Origin: Cardinalis cardinalis
Lineage: Eukaryota > Chordata > Aves > Passeriformes > Cardinalidae
Direction: 5' to 3'
Assembly (NCBI GenBank): GCA_014549065.1
Contig: JACDOX010000007.1
Span: 741,621-805,620 of the forward strand
Length of the DNA: 64,000 nucleotides
The notes beneath the pieces were generated by a model, which was given only the letters and a program-made list of their open reading frames with translations, did no database searches and had not been told where the DNA came from. A program made the translations under genes and the position numbers. The first letter of the stretch is position 1. Every line of letters begins with the position of its first letter. Below, in pieces: positions 42,263 through 54,740 of the stretch.

Positions 42263-45200
42263 TGGGTATTTATACGCTGGCATTTGGAGGGTTCTGTCAG
42301 TTACAGAACACAGGAATCCTTTTTGATCTCNACCAACAGCCTGGCTTATATAAAAATCAGATCTACATTTTCTCATTATTGGGTAAGCTGAAAGATCAAG
42401 TCCCGTGTGTTTGCGAGGTGGAGTTGCTTTTCAAAATTAGCATATATTCTTGAAATGAAACCAATTTATGGCACCACAGAAGGAACACGTACAGATTGCA
42501 GTTGTGCACTCTGTGGTGCGTAAACCCCATTTCTCACGAACCGCAAGAGAGAAGCCAATTCCAGAGCTCACAGCTGGGTCCCCACTCCCTCAGGCGACCT
42601 TGTTAGCAGCCTCCCTGCCAACTCAGTCCCACACTGCACACTCCCCAGTCCCTGTCCCTCTGTTAAATACCAGGTATCCTAATGAAACACGGATTGCCCG
42701 TCAGCAGGGAATGTGAAGCATTGCTTGTCTTCATTTTATGCTTTAAACACATCATTTGTTTCGTTGCTTTCCTACCCCTTCCCAGTCATTACCTGCTGTC
42801 ATGTCATCCTGTCTCAATTCTTCCCTGATGCTTTATGTTTCATTGCTTTTCTTTCACCTTCTCTCCATGCTCTGCTAAGCACCTTGGCTGCAGCAAACTA
42901 GAGGAGATGTTCTCCCTTGTTTTGTAGTTTAACAATCACCATGCCAAACCCTGTTCAGTTTCACTGGGTGCATTGGAATTAATAACCATTTGTTGTCTCC
43001 CTGACTTTTTTACTCCGTCACTGATTTAATGGAGAAAAAAAAATGTTTTTACTGGACGAAAAAATCTACAGCAAATTACATAATTTTGAGGTATATCAAA
43101 TCCACTTTACTCCATTTATTGAAAAATATATTTTCATATCATTTCACATCTGTGCAAGCTGCTCANTGTAAATGTGCCTTAAAATCTACCTTGGTCTTAG
43201 GTGAAATATCTAGAAAATCAGGAATGAACATGATAAATGTGGGAACCGTTTTGAGAGGATAGGAAATAGATTTTGCCTATATACATGGAGAGGCAAAAAT
43301 TGAGGAAACAACTTGTTTATCACCGTTTTTCCTTCCACCATGCTTCCACCCTCACCCTCCCTTGGCATGACATTATACTCAAAGCAGGACATGCCTAGGC
43401 TCAGTTTCTCTGCAATTGTAGACGATCTCCTGTTTGATGATTCAACTCAGCTGCCAGTTTCAGTGGTATTTACATTCCAAAACATCAGACTCTTAATGTA
43501 TGTCATGTCCATAAAATGGAAATATTTAGCGTGATGCTACACCCTGTAATTCCTGATGCTTATAAGCTTGCCTGGGAAAGCTATATTAACTCCAGCTGTG
43601 CCTTTCTGGTGAAGCATGAAGGGTATTTTTGGCAGGTATTGTTTATGTGTTGACAGGGAGTTCCCAATGACTTAGATATCTGATCTTGACCTTAATAGTT
43701 TTTTTAACCTAATTATATAGGTCAAAGTGGTAAAAAAACGTAAGCTACATGGGNTTTTTCAGGTTTGCAGTAAAATGGTGTATATATGAAATACATAGCT
43801 TATTTCAGGTTCTTTCTCCTAGAATTCAATTTAGAGCAAGGGATTAATCTTGAAAAAAAACATACCCGTTTGTGTGACTCATGAATTATTGTGATTGATA
43901 GACCCTTAACTTGACTGAAATTATCTTTTCTCACTGGAGTGTGAGTTCAATGCATGGCATATGCAGTGTTTCCAGTTTGTGAATGAATAAGTTCATATCA
44001 TTTTTCCGCAGCACGCTGAGAGGACGCAGCATGACACAGTCTGCTATATGAGGAATTGATAAGGAAAAATCATGCCTATTCAAGCAATCACAAACAATTG
44101 CTTCTGCAGTTGCAGTCAGGGGAAGAACCTAGAAAGCATTCATGGAAAGATANATTTCATTCACCTTGTCTTTTACCACAATGTGAAAGTGACAGAGAAA
44201 CCAAGTACAGAAAAAGAGCAGATCAGCTGACTGGGCAGGANCCTTCAGAAATTAACTGCTCAGGAGTGAACAGAATGCTCACTAGTACAAGATCACTGCG
44301 TGATACATACAACACATACACTTATGTTTATAATGTGTGCATCTGCACTAGAATTACAGGACAGAGATGTGCTTTTAAAGCTTAACCTCTCAAATCTCTA
44401 TTATGTGCTTTGCTTTTTATTTCAAAGTCATCTCAAAACACATGAACAGCATTTCTTTTGTGCAAGATGACCTGGAAAATCAGCTCCACCCATTCACATG
44501 CACTGCTGAAACAGATATTCTTGGCATATTGGATTCTCAGCATCAACTGCTCNACTTTACCACTTCACTTGCCTTTCCATGTAAACACACTTTTATGAAC
44601 CAAGGGGAAAGTTAGTGGGCACAAAAATGGTCTATATATACTGTACTCAGTGAAGCTTTTTTAGAAACAGGGAGGCTAGCCTACCTCTAAGAAGGCAGCT
44701 CCTATTTCCTGATACTCCAGGACAGGTCTACCTGGAAAGGGAAGAATGCAAAGCATCAGTCACNTTACTCATTGGGGTTTTTTTAAATTTAAAATTGCAT
44801 AAACATGTTTCAGTAGAATAGTTCATTTTGAATAATTTTATCTTACTGTTATGTGTATTCTTCATTTGTCTTAATTAAATAGCATTTTTCCTGTACTGGA
44901 TGAGTGTAATTTTTATTAGCAGAGGAAGGACATTGGAAAGATTTGAAGATGTACACACAGACATCTGGACTAAGTTCTTAATGACAGGGACATTCACAAA
45001 CAAGTTTTTCTTAAAAACAGTGGGGATTAAAATTTGTCAGGTTTTTTTTTTTCCTTCTTTCTGTATTTGTTTAAGGAAAATGGTTGCAAATGTTATCCAA
45101 GTGACTCAGACTCAGTCATTCAAATAAACAGTTGCAAATACTTCCTGCTCTCACTTGTTCTACACGTTTTATTAGCAAAAGCATTCAGATTATTCTGACT

Positions 45201-46120
45201 ACTTGCCTGAACACAGAAAAACTAAACATTTCTGAGATAGTTTTCGATGGTTTTGTACATCTATGCAGTGAAACAGGTATNTAAGTTTACATATTCAAAT
45301 TTGCAATGAAACCACTTATTTGTAACTCCTTGAGGAGGAGTATGGCTTCGTATTTTTTTTTTTTTTGGTAAAGAAATCTCCTGTACTGTTNGAGTAAAAA
45401 TAAGTAGACTCAGAGGAATGTTCAAATACATGTCATGGTGCTAAACACATCCTGTAGACTCTCCAAAACACAGAGCAGGCACTACCAATAAAATGATCTT
45501 CATGAAGAGGGACTGTAACTATCTCCATAGGTATCCTGCTGGAAAAAAAAATTAAAGGTCTAAGTTTGAATGAGAAGGTCTGATGAAGTCACAGAAATCA
45601 AAGGAGTACAATTATTTGCCCTCCTGAGTTTNATTTTGTTGCATCTCCTTATGTATATATGTTTATTTACCAAAATCCATTCAGAAATAAGTAATTGTAG
45701 GAACATTTTATTAGCAGCTATGTTCATCTAACTGCTTTCCCCTACTATTCCTGTCTTTACTCATTACTACTATGTAAATTATAGAACGTACAGAGAATTT
45801 CTATAAATTCTAGAGAAAGACCCTATCACATTTAAATGGAGTAGAGCTTTACACTGCAGTTTCATGACCAGTTTAATACGACATAAGCCAGCTCANTCAT
45901 CAAAGAGTCATCCCACCACCCCCTCATTCCTAGGTGATTATTTCTCCACCCATAACTGCAGGCACATGAAGTCATGTGGCCTTGCAATGAACTACCTCAG
46001 GGAAGTCATCTAAGATAATTAACCTGGGGAAAAAAAAGCCAACAGGAAAAAAAAACCAACAACTATATTTAAACCTCCTTCTTCCAGCTGGTCTTCAAAG
46101 AACCTTCTTCAGCNGTCTCG

Positions 46121-46150
46121 TTGTTTTGTTTTGTTTTGTGTTTTATTTTT
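46121..46150. repeat. (GTTTT)n microsatellite
   Basis: TTGTTTTGTTTTGTTTTGTG followed by TTTTATTTTT. Confidence 0.9.
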
Positions 46151-48509
46151 ACAGCGCAAGGGACAATGTTTGGGTCAAGAAAACACTGCCAAGAATTTCA
46201 GGTAGTAGTGCCACCTTATGCAGACCTAAACTAACATGAAATGATGTCATCATCATGCAGTCAATTCTGTGCACTCCAAAGAGCTATTAGCTAAAACGAG
46301 TACAATGTTACTTAAAGCAAAATAAAAATAACCCGCTTAAAGAAAACAAATGAAATATGAAGTAAAAAGCATATCACATAGACTGCATGTCATGAAGAAA
46401 CATGCAATGCCAGCATATATATCTATGGCTTTAAAAAAGAAGCAGGAAATCAGTGATTTTTTCATATATTNAAAAAAAAATCAAATTAACTGTGTTATTT
46501 CACAACCCATCTTCTGTTTCCTGCATAAGGAAGAAAATAGGTATCTTGCATCATCAGAATTCACCTTTGTCATTTTTTCATGAAATGAAGGTGAATTTCA
46601 CAGTGGGTTAAAGTTCATAAAGTGAGATGCTGACAAATGCAGGCACCTACATGCAGAGTTCTGAGGACTTTTGCTTGGAGGCACTGTAATTCTGTATGAG
46701 CCCAGTTTGTTCCTTCAAACTTGGCAGTTTGCACACCCCACTCACTCTTTGAGCAGCGTAAGCAGCTGATTTGTACCAAAAAAACAGGTCAAGATCCACA
46801 AGTCTAACATTCCTTAGCACACTTGGCACTGATAGAATTGATGTTCCTATAAAGTGCAGCTACTGTTTTCTTTCATGGGGGAGGAGATGATGTTATCTTT
46901 TGTATTCCACAGACTGTTGAATAGCTCATTCTCACAGGAGAGGGAAATACCCTTAACTAAAAGAATGACATATCACTTCATCCTAGGCTATTTTGTGCAA
47001 CATATCTAACATATCTTTCACTTCTCATTTTGAATCTCTGCAGCTGAACTGAGAGAAATGTATGGGTCAGGAAATTTCTGAGTTAGAGAGAAGCAATGAG
47101 AGTGTCTGAGTAGCCAAATGTTTAAGATATTAGCCCAAGAAGAGAGAATCTCTATTCTCCTGTCTGCACTCCAAAATTGTCTCCTGTTTTTCCTTTTCTT
47201 AGACACTTTATCAGTTGTAGGGTAAAATATAGATGTGGTGCTTAGAATTATATGCTCCCTCCACCTTAACATCGATATTGTAAAATCATACTGTACCTCA
47301 GCCTGAGTCACCTACAGCCCTCCACGATTTGTTCTTCTGATCCACACTCCCTGCTGGACAGTTCCAGGATCCTTTGGCATGGTGAGTTGCATGGGATAAT
47401 TTTGAGACAGGCAACTTCCTTTTTTCACTGTNTAGGAGTTTATGATATTTGTTGGTGTGTTTGGTTACATTTGGAGGATCTGATCACTAAAAATTCAGCA
47501 GCGAGACAACTTTTCTATCTGGAAAGGGTCTGCCCTTTTTCGTGCTGGTTTCTGTAAATTATTTATACTGTAAATTGGGGGCCTAAAATGCAGGACCATA
47601 GTAATTAATAATAGTACTTCCTAAATAATGGATAATACTATTCACTATTGATGCAGNCATAACAATAGAAGTAGCAATCATTCACAATTTAAAAGGCAAA
47701 TTTATATTATTATAGAATAAAGCTATGAGGGAAGAGGAAACAAGGTTTATTTAAGAACATCTGCCTTTCAAGCAAGTAACTTCTTCAACAGAATTTTTTT
47801 TATCACATCAAGTATAAAATCAACTTCTTATTTTACCTCAAGTTCATTCTTTCAAAAGTTCTATTATACATATTTTCTTTGCTTGAGACACATTTGCTCT
47901 CTCNGTATTTATTATGAGTAGCACTGTGATATTTATTCTTCACAGGCACACCTTAAGGTTGAAAATTTATTTGAGGCAGAGATGCAAACATCTCAATATT
48001 AAGCTCTACCTTATCCCAATTTTCCAGGGATTTTGTCAGTAATTAGTATTCTTCTGTGTCAATAAATCATTTATATTTTCATTCTCAAACATAATTTCAG
48101 CCCAGAGAGAAACTGTAATAAATACTTATTATGCACATGATATATTACTAATGAAGAAGATGATAAATTGCTAATAGAAAAAAAAAGTATTGTGAAAGCC
48201 TTGCTGAAATACAGGTAATAAATTACTACTAGAATACTTAGAATACAATTTTCAGGTGATCAAACATTCTTACTAGATTTCATACAGACAGTGCTCATCC
48301 AGAAAAATTCTACAGGTTTCTTCCTGCTCCACTGAATCCATCAGGACTTCGGACACTAATATCTGTAGGAGCCATGTCAAGCTGGGAATTAGTGAAGGAA
48401 GAAAGACATCTAACATGATTTTATGCATCAGCATCTTGTCCCATTGTCCCACATGATGTCAGGCCTAAAATAAAATTGTCCAAGGAATATTTAGCAAAAT
48501 CAGTCCTAG

Positions 48510-49050
48510 AAGAAAATGAGAGGATTCAAAATTCTGACTGGAGGTCAGCATGCTTGTCAGGAAGCTCGATGGAGGAAGCTGAGCACCAAGTGTGACAGTG
48601 TTGCCATCATGGCAGGGACCCCTCCAGCATGGGATCTGCTCCCAAGGCTCCTGAGCAGGAAGGGCAGAGCAGGGCCTGAGCAGGGTCACAGCTGCAGGAT
48701 GGGCTGGCAGGGACACGGGGATGGGGATGAGCTGAAGCTAGGCTGAGGTGGTGGTCAGGGTCAGGAATGAAGAAGTGGGAGGCTCAGGGATACCTCCACC
48801 CAGCTTAGGCAAGACCAAGGCCAAGAGCTGCAAATTTAAACCAGGTCAGGGTGAAGACAGGGAGGACCTCACCTCTCTCAGCCACTTGCACACAGCTCTG
48901 CNGCAAGGCTTCATGGCTGCANGGCTGCATGGCTGCACCAGNCTGGACCCCAGCCCACAATTAGCCCTACAGGTNGGTGGGTGGATGAGGGAAGATTTGC
49001 ACACAGGAAGGTTTTGAAATGTTATGCTGCTNCTTCCTGGGGTTTTAATC
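48510..49050. other. GC-rich block of unknown origin
   Basis: G- and C-rich sequence in AT-rich flanks, with frames up to 89 codons in either direction and none recognisable. Near 48905-48945 it has repeated GGCTGCAT/GGCTGCAN units. It may be an unrecognised repeat or a gene-poor CpG-type island; no element termini found. Confidence 0.4.
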
Positions 49051-52000
49051 ATACAGTCATCAGCTATACGATAACATTTCCAGAGTTAAATACCAGATAC
49101 CCAAGCAATTACAAGAGGTCAGACAAGTAGAACCATTTCTCATATATATAAAATACTAATTCAAATTTCTTATCATCTCAGAAATGAGAAACATTCCCAG
49201 TGAACGTTTTTCAAAGAAAGAGTTTGACATTCAGTTCAATAATCTTGGACATAAATAACACAAAATAGAGAAAGACTCACATTTTAATGCAAAATCCTTA
49301 ATCTAGTAAATTTAAAATCAAGGATTTTAACACTGAAAGATGTTAGGCAAGGTCAAAAGTTGGAGTACAAGCTCTGCATTCCCAGAAAGCTCAAGCAGAC
49401 TTCCTTAATATTAAATCAAATATATTCAATGCAAATCTTTACTCTTTTGAGAGTATGTATATTCTACCCGACATTAGAAAGTAGATGTCAAAATTTCTTG
49501 ATTAAAAGAGGATATTTTAGCATCACTATATACTGATTTTAGACACTACGAATGTCTACAACAAGATGACAATTATTTCCTTCCTNATAAGTTACTTCAA
49601 TGCTTTGATGAGGTTTAATTTTAAGGTTTTTGACATTCAAGCTCTAAATACTCCAATATTTTAGTTATCCCTCAAAACGTTTTTTTAGACAAAACCACAT
49701 ATTTTATTCCTGACCCCCAAGTAACTTAAACTACTGAATAAACACACAGGATGTTTTCTATTTGGAGAAAAATAAAAATACTTACATCAGTAAGTACGTT
49801 TTATTACCTCTTTTTCTGATTAGTATTACTTTAATCAGACTTTCTGTCATAAAAAATGTCACTTGTGTATTATTCTATATTGTTTTTAAACAGAACCAAG
49901 TAGTTACATTCCTCCAATCCAATATCACAAACTACCTAGTAGTTTTCCTTCTTTTAATACCTGAGACATATGGTTTAGAATTAAAATGCTCATATTTCAC
50001 TCTATTATCTTTTGGATATGGCATTCACAGCTTATTAACTAGGGATTCATTAAGCCATATGGTGAGTAGTAGTTTCACATCAGGTACGACACAGTCAAAT
50101 AATTAAACAATTGCTCTGTTCTAAATGCACTTTTCAGTCCCAATGAGACAGGTGAAGATAATGCTTACTTAAACATTATTCTACTTAAGTGCACTTAAAA
50201 TAGACTCATATCCTGATTTGTAGTAGCAACTCAAATCCAAATAAATGGGTGCCCAATGTCATTATCTTTTAATCAAACACAACATTGTGCCAAATAATGA
50301 AGCGGGGCTCAGACCTCTCATTAAGGAAGAGCTCTTTTTGTCTTTCCAAATAATCATAGGGGTTTATCAGCTGCAATTTACACTTTAATAGTTTCTGAAA
50401 AAACTCTTCTGTTCACATAAAAGCTTAGCAAAAGCATCTTAAAATTTGTAATCCAAATTGAGTTTGCCTCTTCAAGTTTTTTATTGATGCAAAAAAGTCT
50501 AGCTGTGTAAAGTATAGGTTGTCAAATTTTGTCTTACTCCTACCCGAGTCCTAAGATGATTAACAATTTGCACTATAGCCAACATGTATTGCTGAAAATT
50601 CCCATGTTCTTAGCTCTGAAGTGCTTTAAAATTAAGTGATAACAAAAAAAGTACACCCTTCTTTCCATTATCTGCTTTTATATTACAACAAAAGATTTGA
50701 TGTTTTTATTCCTATTTTCAGATATTTGCTGATTGACACAAAGAAAACCCCAGATAATNTCACAATTTAAAATACTCTTTAAAATTTAAATGGAGTTTAA
50801 CTGTTTGGGAAATTATCCACTGTAGAGATGTCAAAGAATTATTTACGTTACAACTGAAAGTATAATCTTTTCCCTTTTTAAGATTTATATACAAGAGATT
50901 TTAGATCCAGTATACCAATGCATGTTTGTTGGTACTTGTGAAAGGAAGATCAGTACCTTAGCCCTACTGGAACTTATTTTTAAACACAAGACCAAATTGA
51001 GTAGAATTAAACTTTTTAATGAAAACAGAATCAATAAATAATGAGCTTTAAAAGTTGCTACCTTACTCTTATTAGTACTATTAGCATTCATTTACTAGTA
51101 CTCTTAGTATTTGTAGTTGTTCTACTGAAATTAAAAAAAAAAAAAGGAAAAATAAGTTAAAGCTACTTAGCTGTTCTACATAACCAAAAATAACACAAAT
51201 GTAAACTATTTAATACTTCTACCACTTGGCCTTGAAGAGAGATTCCCAAAAAATTTCAAATTTGCTTCTTCTCCAGATATGGATCCTCTCTATTGAGAAT
51301 ACTTGCGTATGCTAATTCTTCAGTCATGGCAGCAGCAGGCTCCATGGAGCTGGGAGCTTTTGTACATGATTGAGATTCTACTGCACTGACTGAAAGACTG
51401 CACACTGCTGCTGTGAGGAAATCTTATACACAATTAACACTTTTCTACCTAATTTTACTTATGCAGATGGAAATATATACATTTTGATAGGTATATTTGT
51501 AACTATAAAAACTATTTCATCTTTGAAGACAACAGTACCTGGCACAAGTTTTTTGTGAATGCTTTCCTCTGTCAGCTTTCTACAGATCTGTTGGCCAAGA
51601 TACAGAAGAGGAAATAAAAGATGACATTTACAAGCAACTCAAGTAATTTACATCCTTACAAATTAAATCTTCTTGTAGATAGCCACTTGCTAAAAAGCAG
51701 CACACAGGACAAGCTTTGAAAGAAAGAAACTGAGATGAATGCATTTGGGACAGAAGGAGTTGAACCAGAAACATCTACTGAGTAAATAATGCCTTTTCTA
51801 CATCATCTCTGTAAACACTAATGTTTAGGAGCCTTCTCCCTTATAAATACATTATTTTCCCTCTAAAAATAAATTAGGAATATGATGCTATCTGGATGTA
51901 AGTATCTTAGTGGTCCAGACAAGGAGCCAGGAAATGTTAGGTAGTTTGCCTTCAGCTTTCTAGAGACATCCAAGAAAAAAACATTTAACAAAGGAGTGGG

Positions 52001-54199
52001 TGGAAAAAAATTATGTTATGGGGATTATGGACACCACTCAAAGCAACAGTTAGATCCATCCCTCTGGGAATCAGCAGAACAAAGCTAAATCTTTGTTTTA
52101 GAGTACAACCGGCATCAAGTGCCTGGGAAGTTTATATCAAGATGTAGTTTCCTATCTGATTCTTTGCTTACTGGAACTGAATAAGTCCTTTGCATCCAGA
52201 AATGCCCTTCCCAGACAGAGAACATTACTGTCTCCTCTGTAATGGGGAACAGAAAGACAGCACTCTTCTCTTACAGATGGGAAAAAAGATTATACCGTGG
52301 GAGAAATACAAGGAAAGCAAATCCTTTGGGATTTTGATAAGACACTTAACTGTGTCCTGGATTTTGGGTCTAGGTCGGAACTGTATTCACATTTGGTGTT
52401 AAAGATGAACATTAAAATGTAGCTTAAATACAAATGATGAGGCTATTTGTAAACTTTGCAGATANGTGTGTGTTATATTCATTCTCAGCACATCAGGGAT
52501 TAGACCATTTAAAGGAATTTGGCCTGGAAATACCTAGCTTCTGGACCTTGACTTGGCTTAAGAGTAATGAGAAGTACACCGGGTTCAATGCAGATCTCAA
52601 AAGTTGATACATACTGGGACATAAATCTCAGGCACCTCAAAACTTTAAAAAGAAGCAAGTCTCCCGCAGGGTTTGCATATCAGCAGAATTAAGCAGTATC
52701 CATCACAAAAACTTCAGAATTGCAGTTTTGGGCATTTAGTCTCTAAATTTTGCCTTGTATCAAATAACCCTCCCGTATCTTATTTATGTCTGATCCACGG
52801 TCTTCAAATAAAACTTCATCCCTAGTTTTATCCAAGCATGTGAAGTTTCACTGCAAAGTTTTTATAAACCAGGTCTCAATGAATCCTTTTTATCATTCCT
52901 TCTGCATTGATACTGTCCTTGGCAAATGGCCTCAGTCAGTGATGCAGAGAAGTGCACTTTAGTATTCAGCTAATGTACAGTTGGGACCCCTAATGACTCA
53001 TGCTATTATAAAATTGACTGAGATCACCTAAAGGAAAGAAACAAGATCATTACAAAAACCTCAGTATTCACCAAGTCTTGTAATGCTTGTGCTCTGAAGA
53101 CAGAATTCCCTATTAGATACTCTGAAATGTCTAATGAAGGCTGTTGCAGCAATTTTGATGATATTTGCAATTGAGGAGTCTCTAGCTATTCTAATTGTTC
53201 GACTTGTTTGGAAAAGAGATGAAGGGCAAAAAAAGGCTAAAAATGAAATTAACAGATAAGCAAAAATTAGAGATGAAGATGCTACATTTAGCTCAGTCAG
53301 AACTATGGAGTATTTCTAGGTCAGGGTTAATAGCAAGTGTCTCATCTCTCTACCCAGAAACTGCTGTAGATGATGGATTAGGTTTACTGGAATATTTCAA
53401 GAGATTGGAAAAGCAAGGATTCCTGGTAATATTTATCTCAAAGACCAGCATTTTCTTATTTCTAATAAATCTAAAGCCGACTTGACATACTGTCATAGTT
53501 TTAATGAAATTTGAGGTTTCATATTCAGAAAGAGGAATCCGAGAAACAAGAACAACAGAACAGATTTTCTAAAAGGAAATGGTATATAGTGGTGACATTT
53601 ATTTACACCATGAAGATTTTCCCTCCTTTACACATAACTCCTAGTTTTCTAGATATTTGATTTTGTCCTTTTTTCCCACCAAATCATATGCAGCAGTGAA
53701 TGCTCTTCATCCAAACCCTGCAGCAATGATCCAAAGCCTGCACTAAACATGTCTTATGGAGAAAACACCCATGTAATTTCAATGTATGATGGGTAGTGAA
53801 CACACAAAAAGGTACAGATTGCTCAAATAAACAAAGCCATCTACTGAACACCATCAACAGCAACTNTTCTCAGGAGAGAAGAAGAAAGTTGAAAAATTTT
53901 TCAACAATTAGTTGAAAAATTAGACAGGCGCGGCCAGTTAGTTACAAAACACAATTTAAAATCCAAATTAGTGTGGTAGCAGACTTAATCCTTTCTATAA
54001 ACAAGTAACAGAATAGTAACGAGGGCTGAGCTGTTCACTTACACTGAATTTGATCCTTGGGTTGGGAACAGTTTCTGCTTTCAGCCCTGCATTAGTATCT
54101 TGTACTAAACTTCTATTCCAGTGTTACTCAGAGTCAGAAAGTTACTGTTATGTGCCCTATTATCCCTTCATTAAAAAAACCCAAACAATATTTGAGATA
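49051..54199. other. Gene-free AT-rich stretch
   Basis: The longest frame is 114 codons (49762-50106, plus), hydrophobic and biased by AT-rich codons, without a domain. No repeat family recognised. Confidence 0.5.
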
Positions 54200-54740
54200 G
54201 CAGGAATTTTAATTGAATAGTTTAGAAAATATATATTTACAATATAATTTGATTAAAAATAAGGGATAATTTGGTTCCAATACTAGCGCATAAGCAAAAG
54301 ATAACTGTGAGGTACGGAGTGCAGGGCTCTTGGACCCTTGCCACCTGACGTACGAGCTTGCCAAGAGAAGATTCCCCCCTTATATGCCATGTGTCAATGT
54401 CATCTCCTCCCATTTTCAATTCATCACACTTCTACCTCCGCCCTCATCACCACTTTTACCACGCATGCGCCACCACTTGTTTTGGTGGTTGCACAAGTCT
54501 TTGGGGGTCACCTGATGAAGATTTCGTAGTCTTCCTCTGTGTCCTTTAATTCACCTTTGGGTTACACATGCGCACCAAGCCAGTACAATGTAAGCCAAGA
54601 CTAATGTATCACTACATCTACATATCAAGGCAATAAATCCCTTATAATTAGCATTTTTCTGGGACCCAACCAGATTGTCCTTCTTTGTTAATTTTTAGTA
54701 ACATGTANCTCTTGTTTCTTCCTCCTGTCCTTGAATATCT
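54200..54740 (-). mobile_element. LTR-like segment, different family from the other two
   Basis: On the minus strand: GTGCGCATGTG, a CpG-rich GTGGCGCATGCGTGG, a TATA-like CATATAAGG (54379-54386), then about 80 bases further CCTGCACTCCGTACCTCACA, and ATTGGAACCAAATTATCCC. This succession of enhancer-like, TATA and post-TATA GC-rich sequence is typical of retroviral LTRs. A TGTTACTAAAAATT at 54703 and a purine tract at about 54757-54783 may mark its 5' side. The ends are not certain and no viral frame was found beside it. Confidence 0.5.

Larger units (their letters stand above)
41236..48509. other. Gene-free stretch with one GC-richer block
   Basis: No gene recognised. 42440-42720 is GC-richer and has an 82-codon plus frame without known domain. 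A short repeat lies at 42215-42262 and a (GTTTT)n tract at 46121-46150. Confidence 0.5.
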
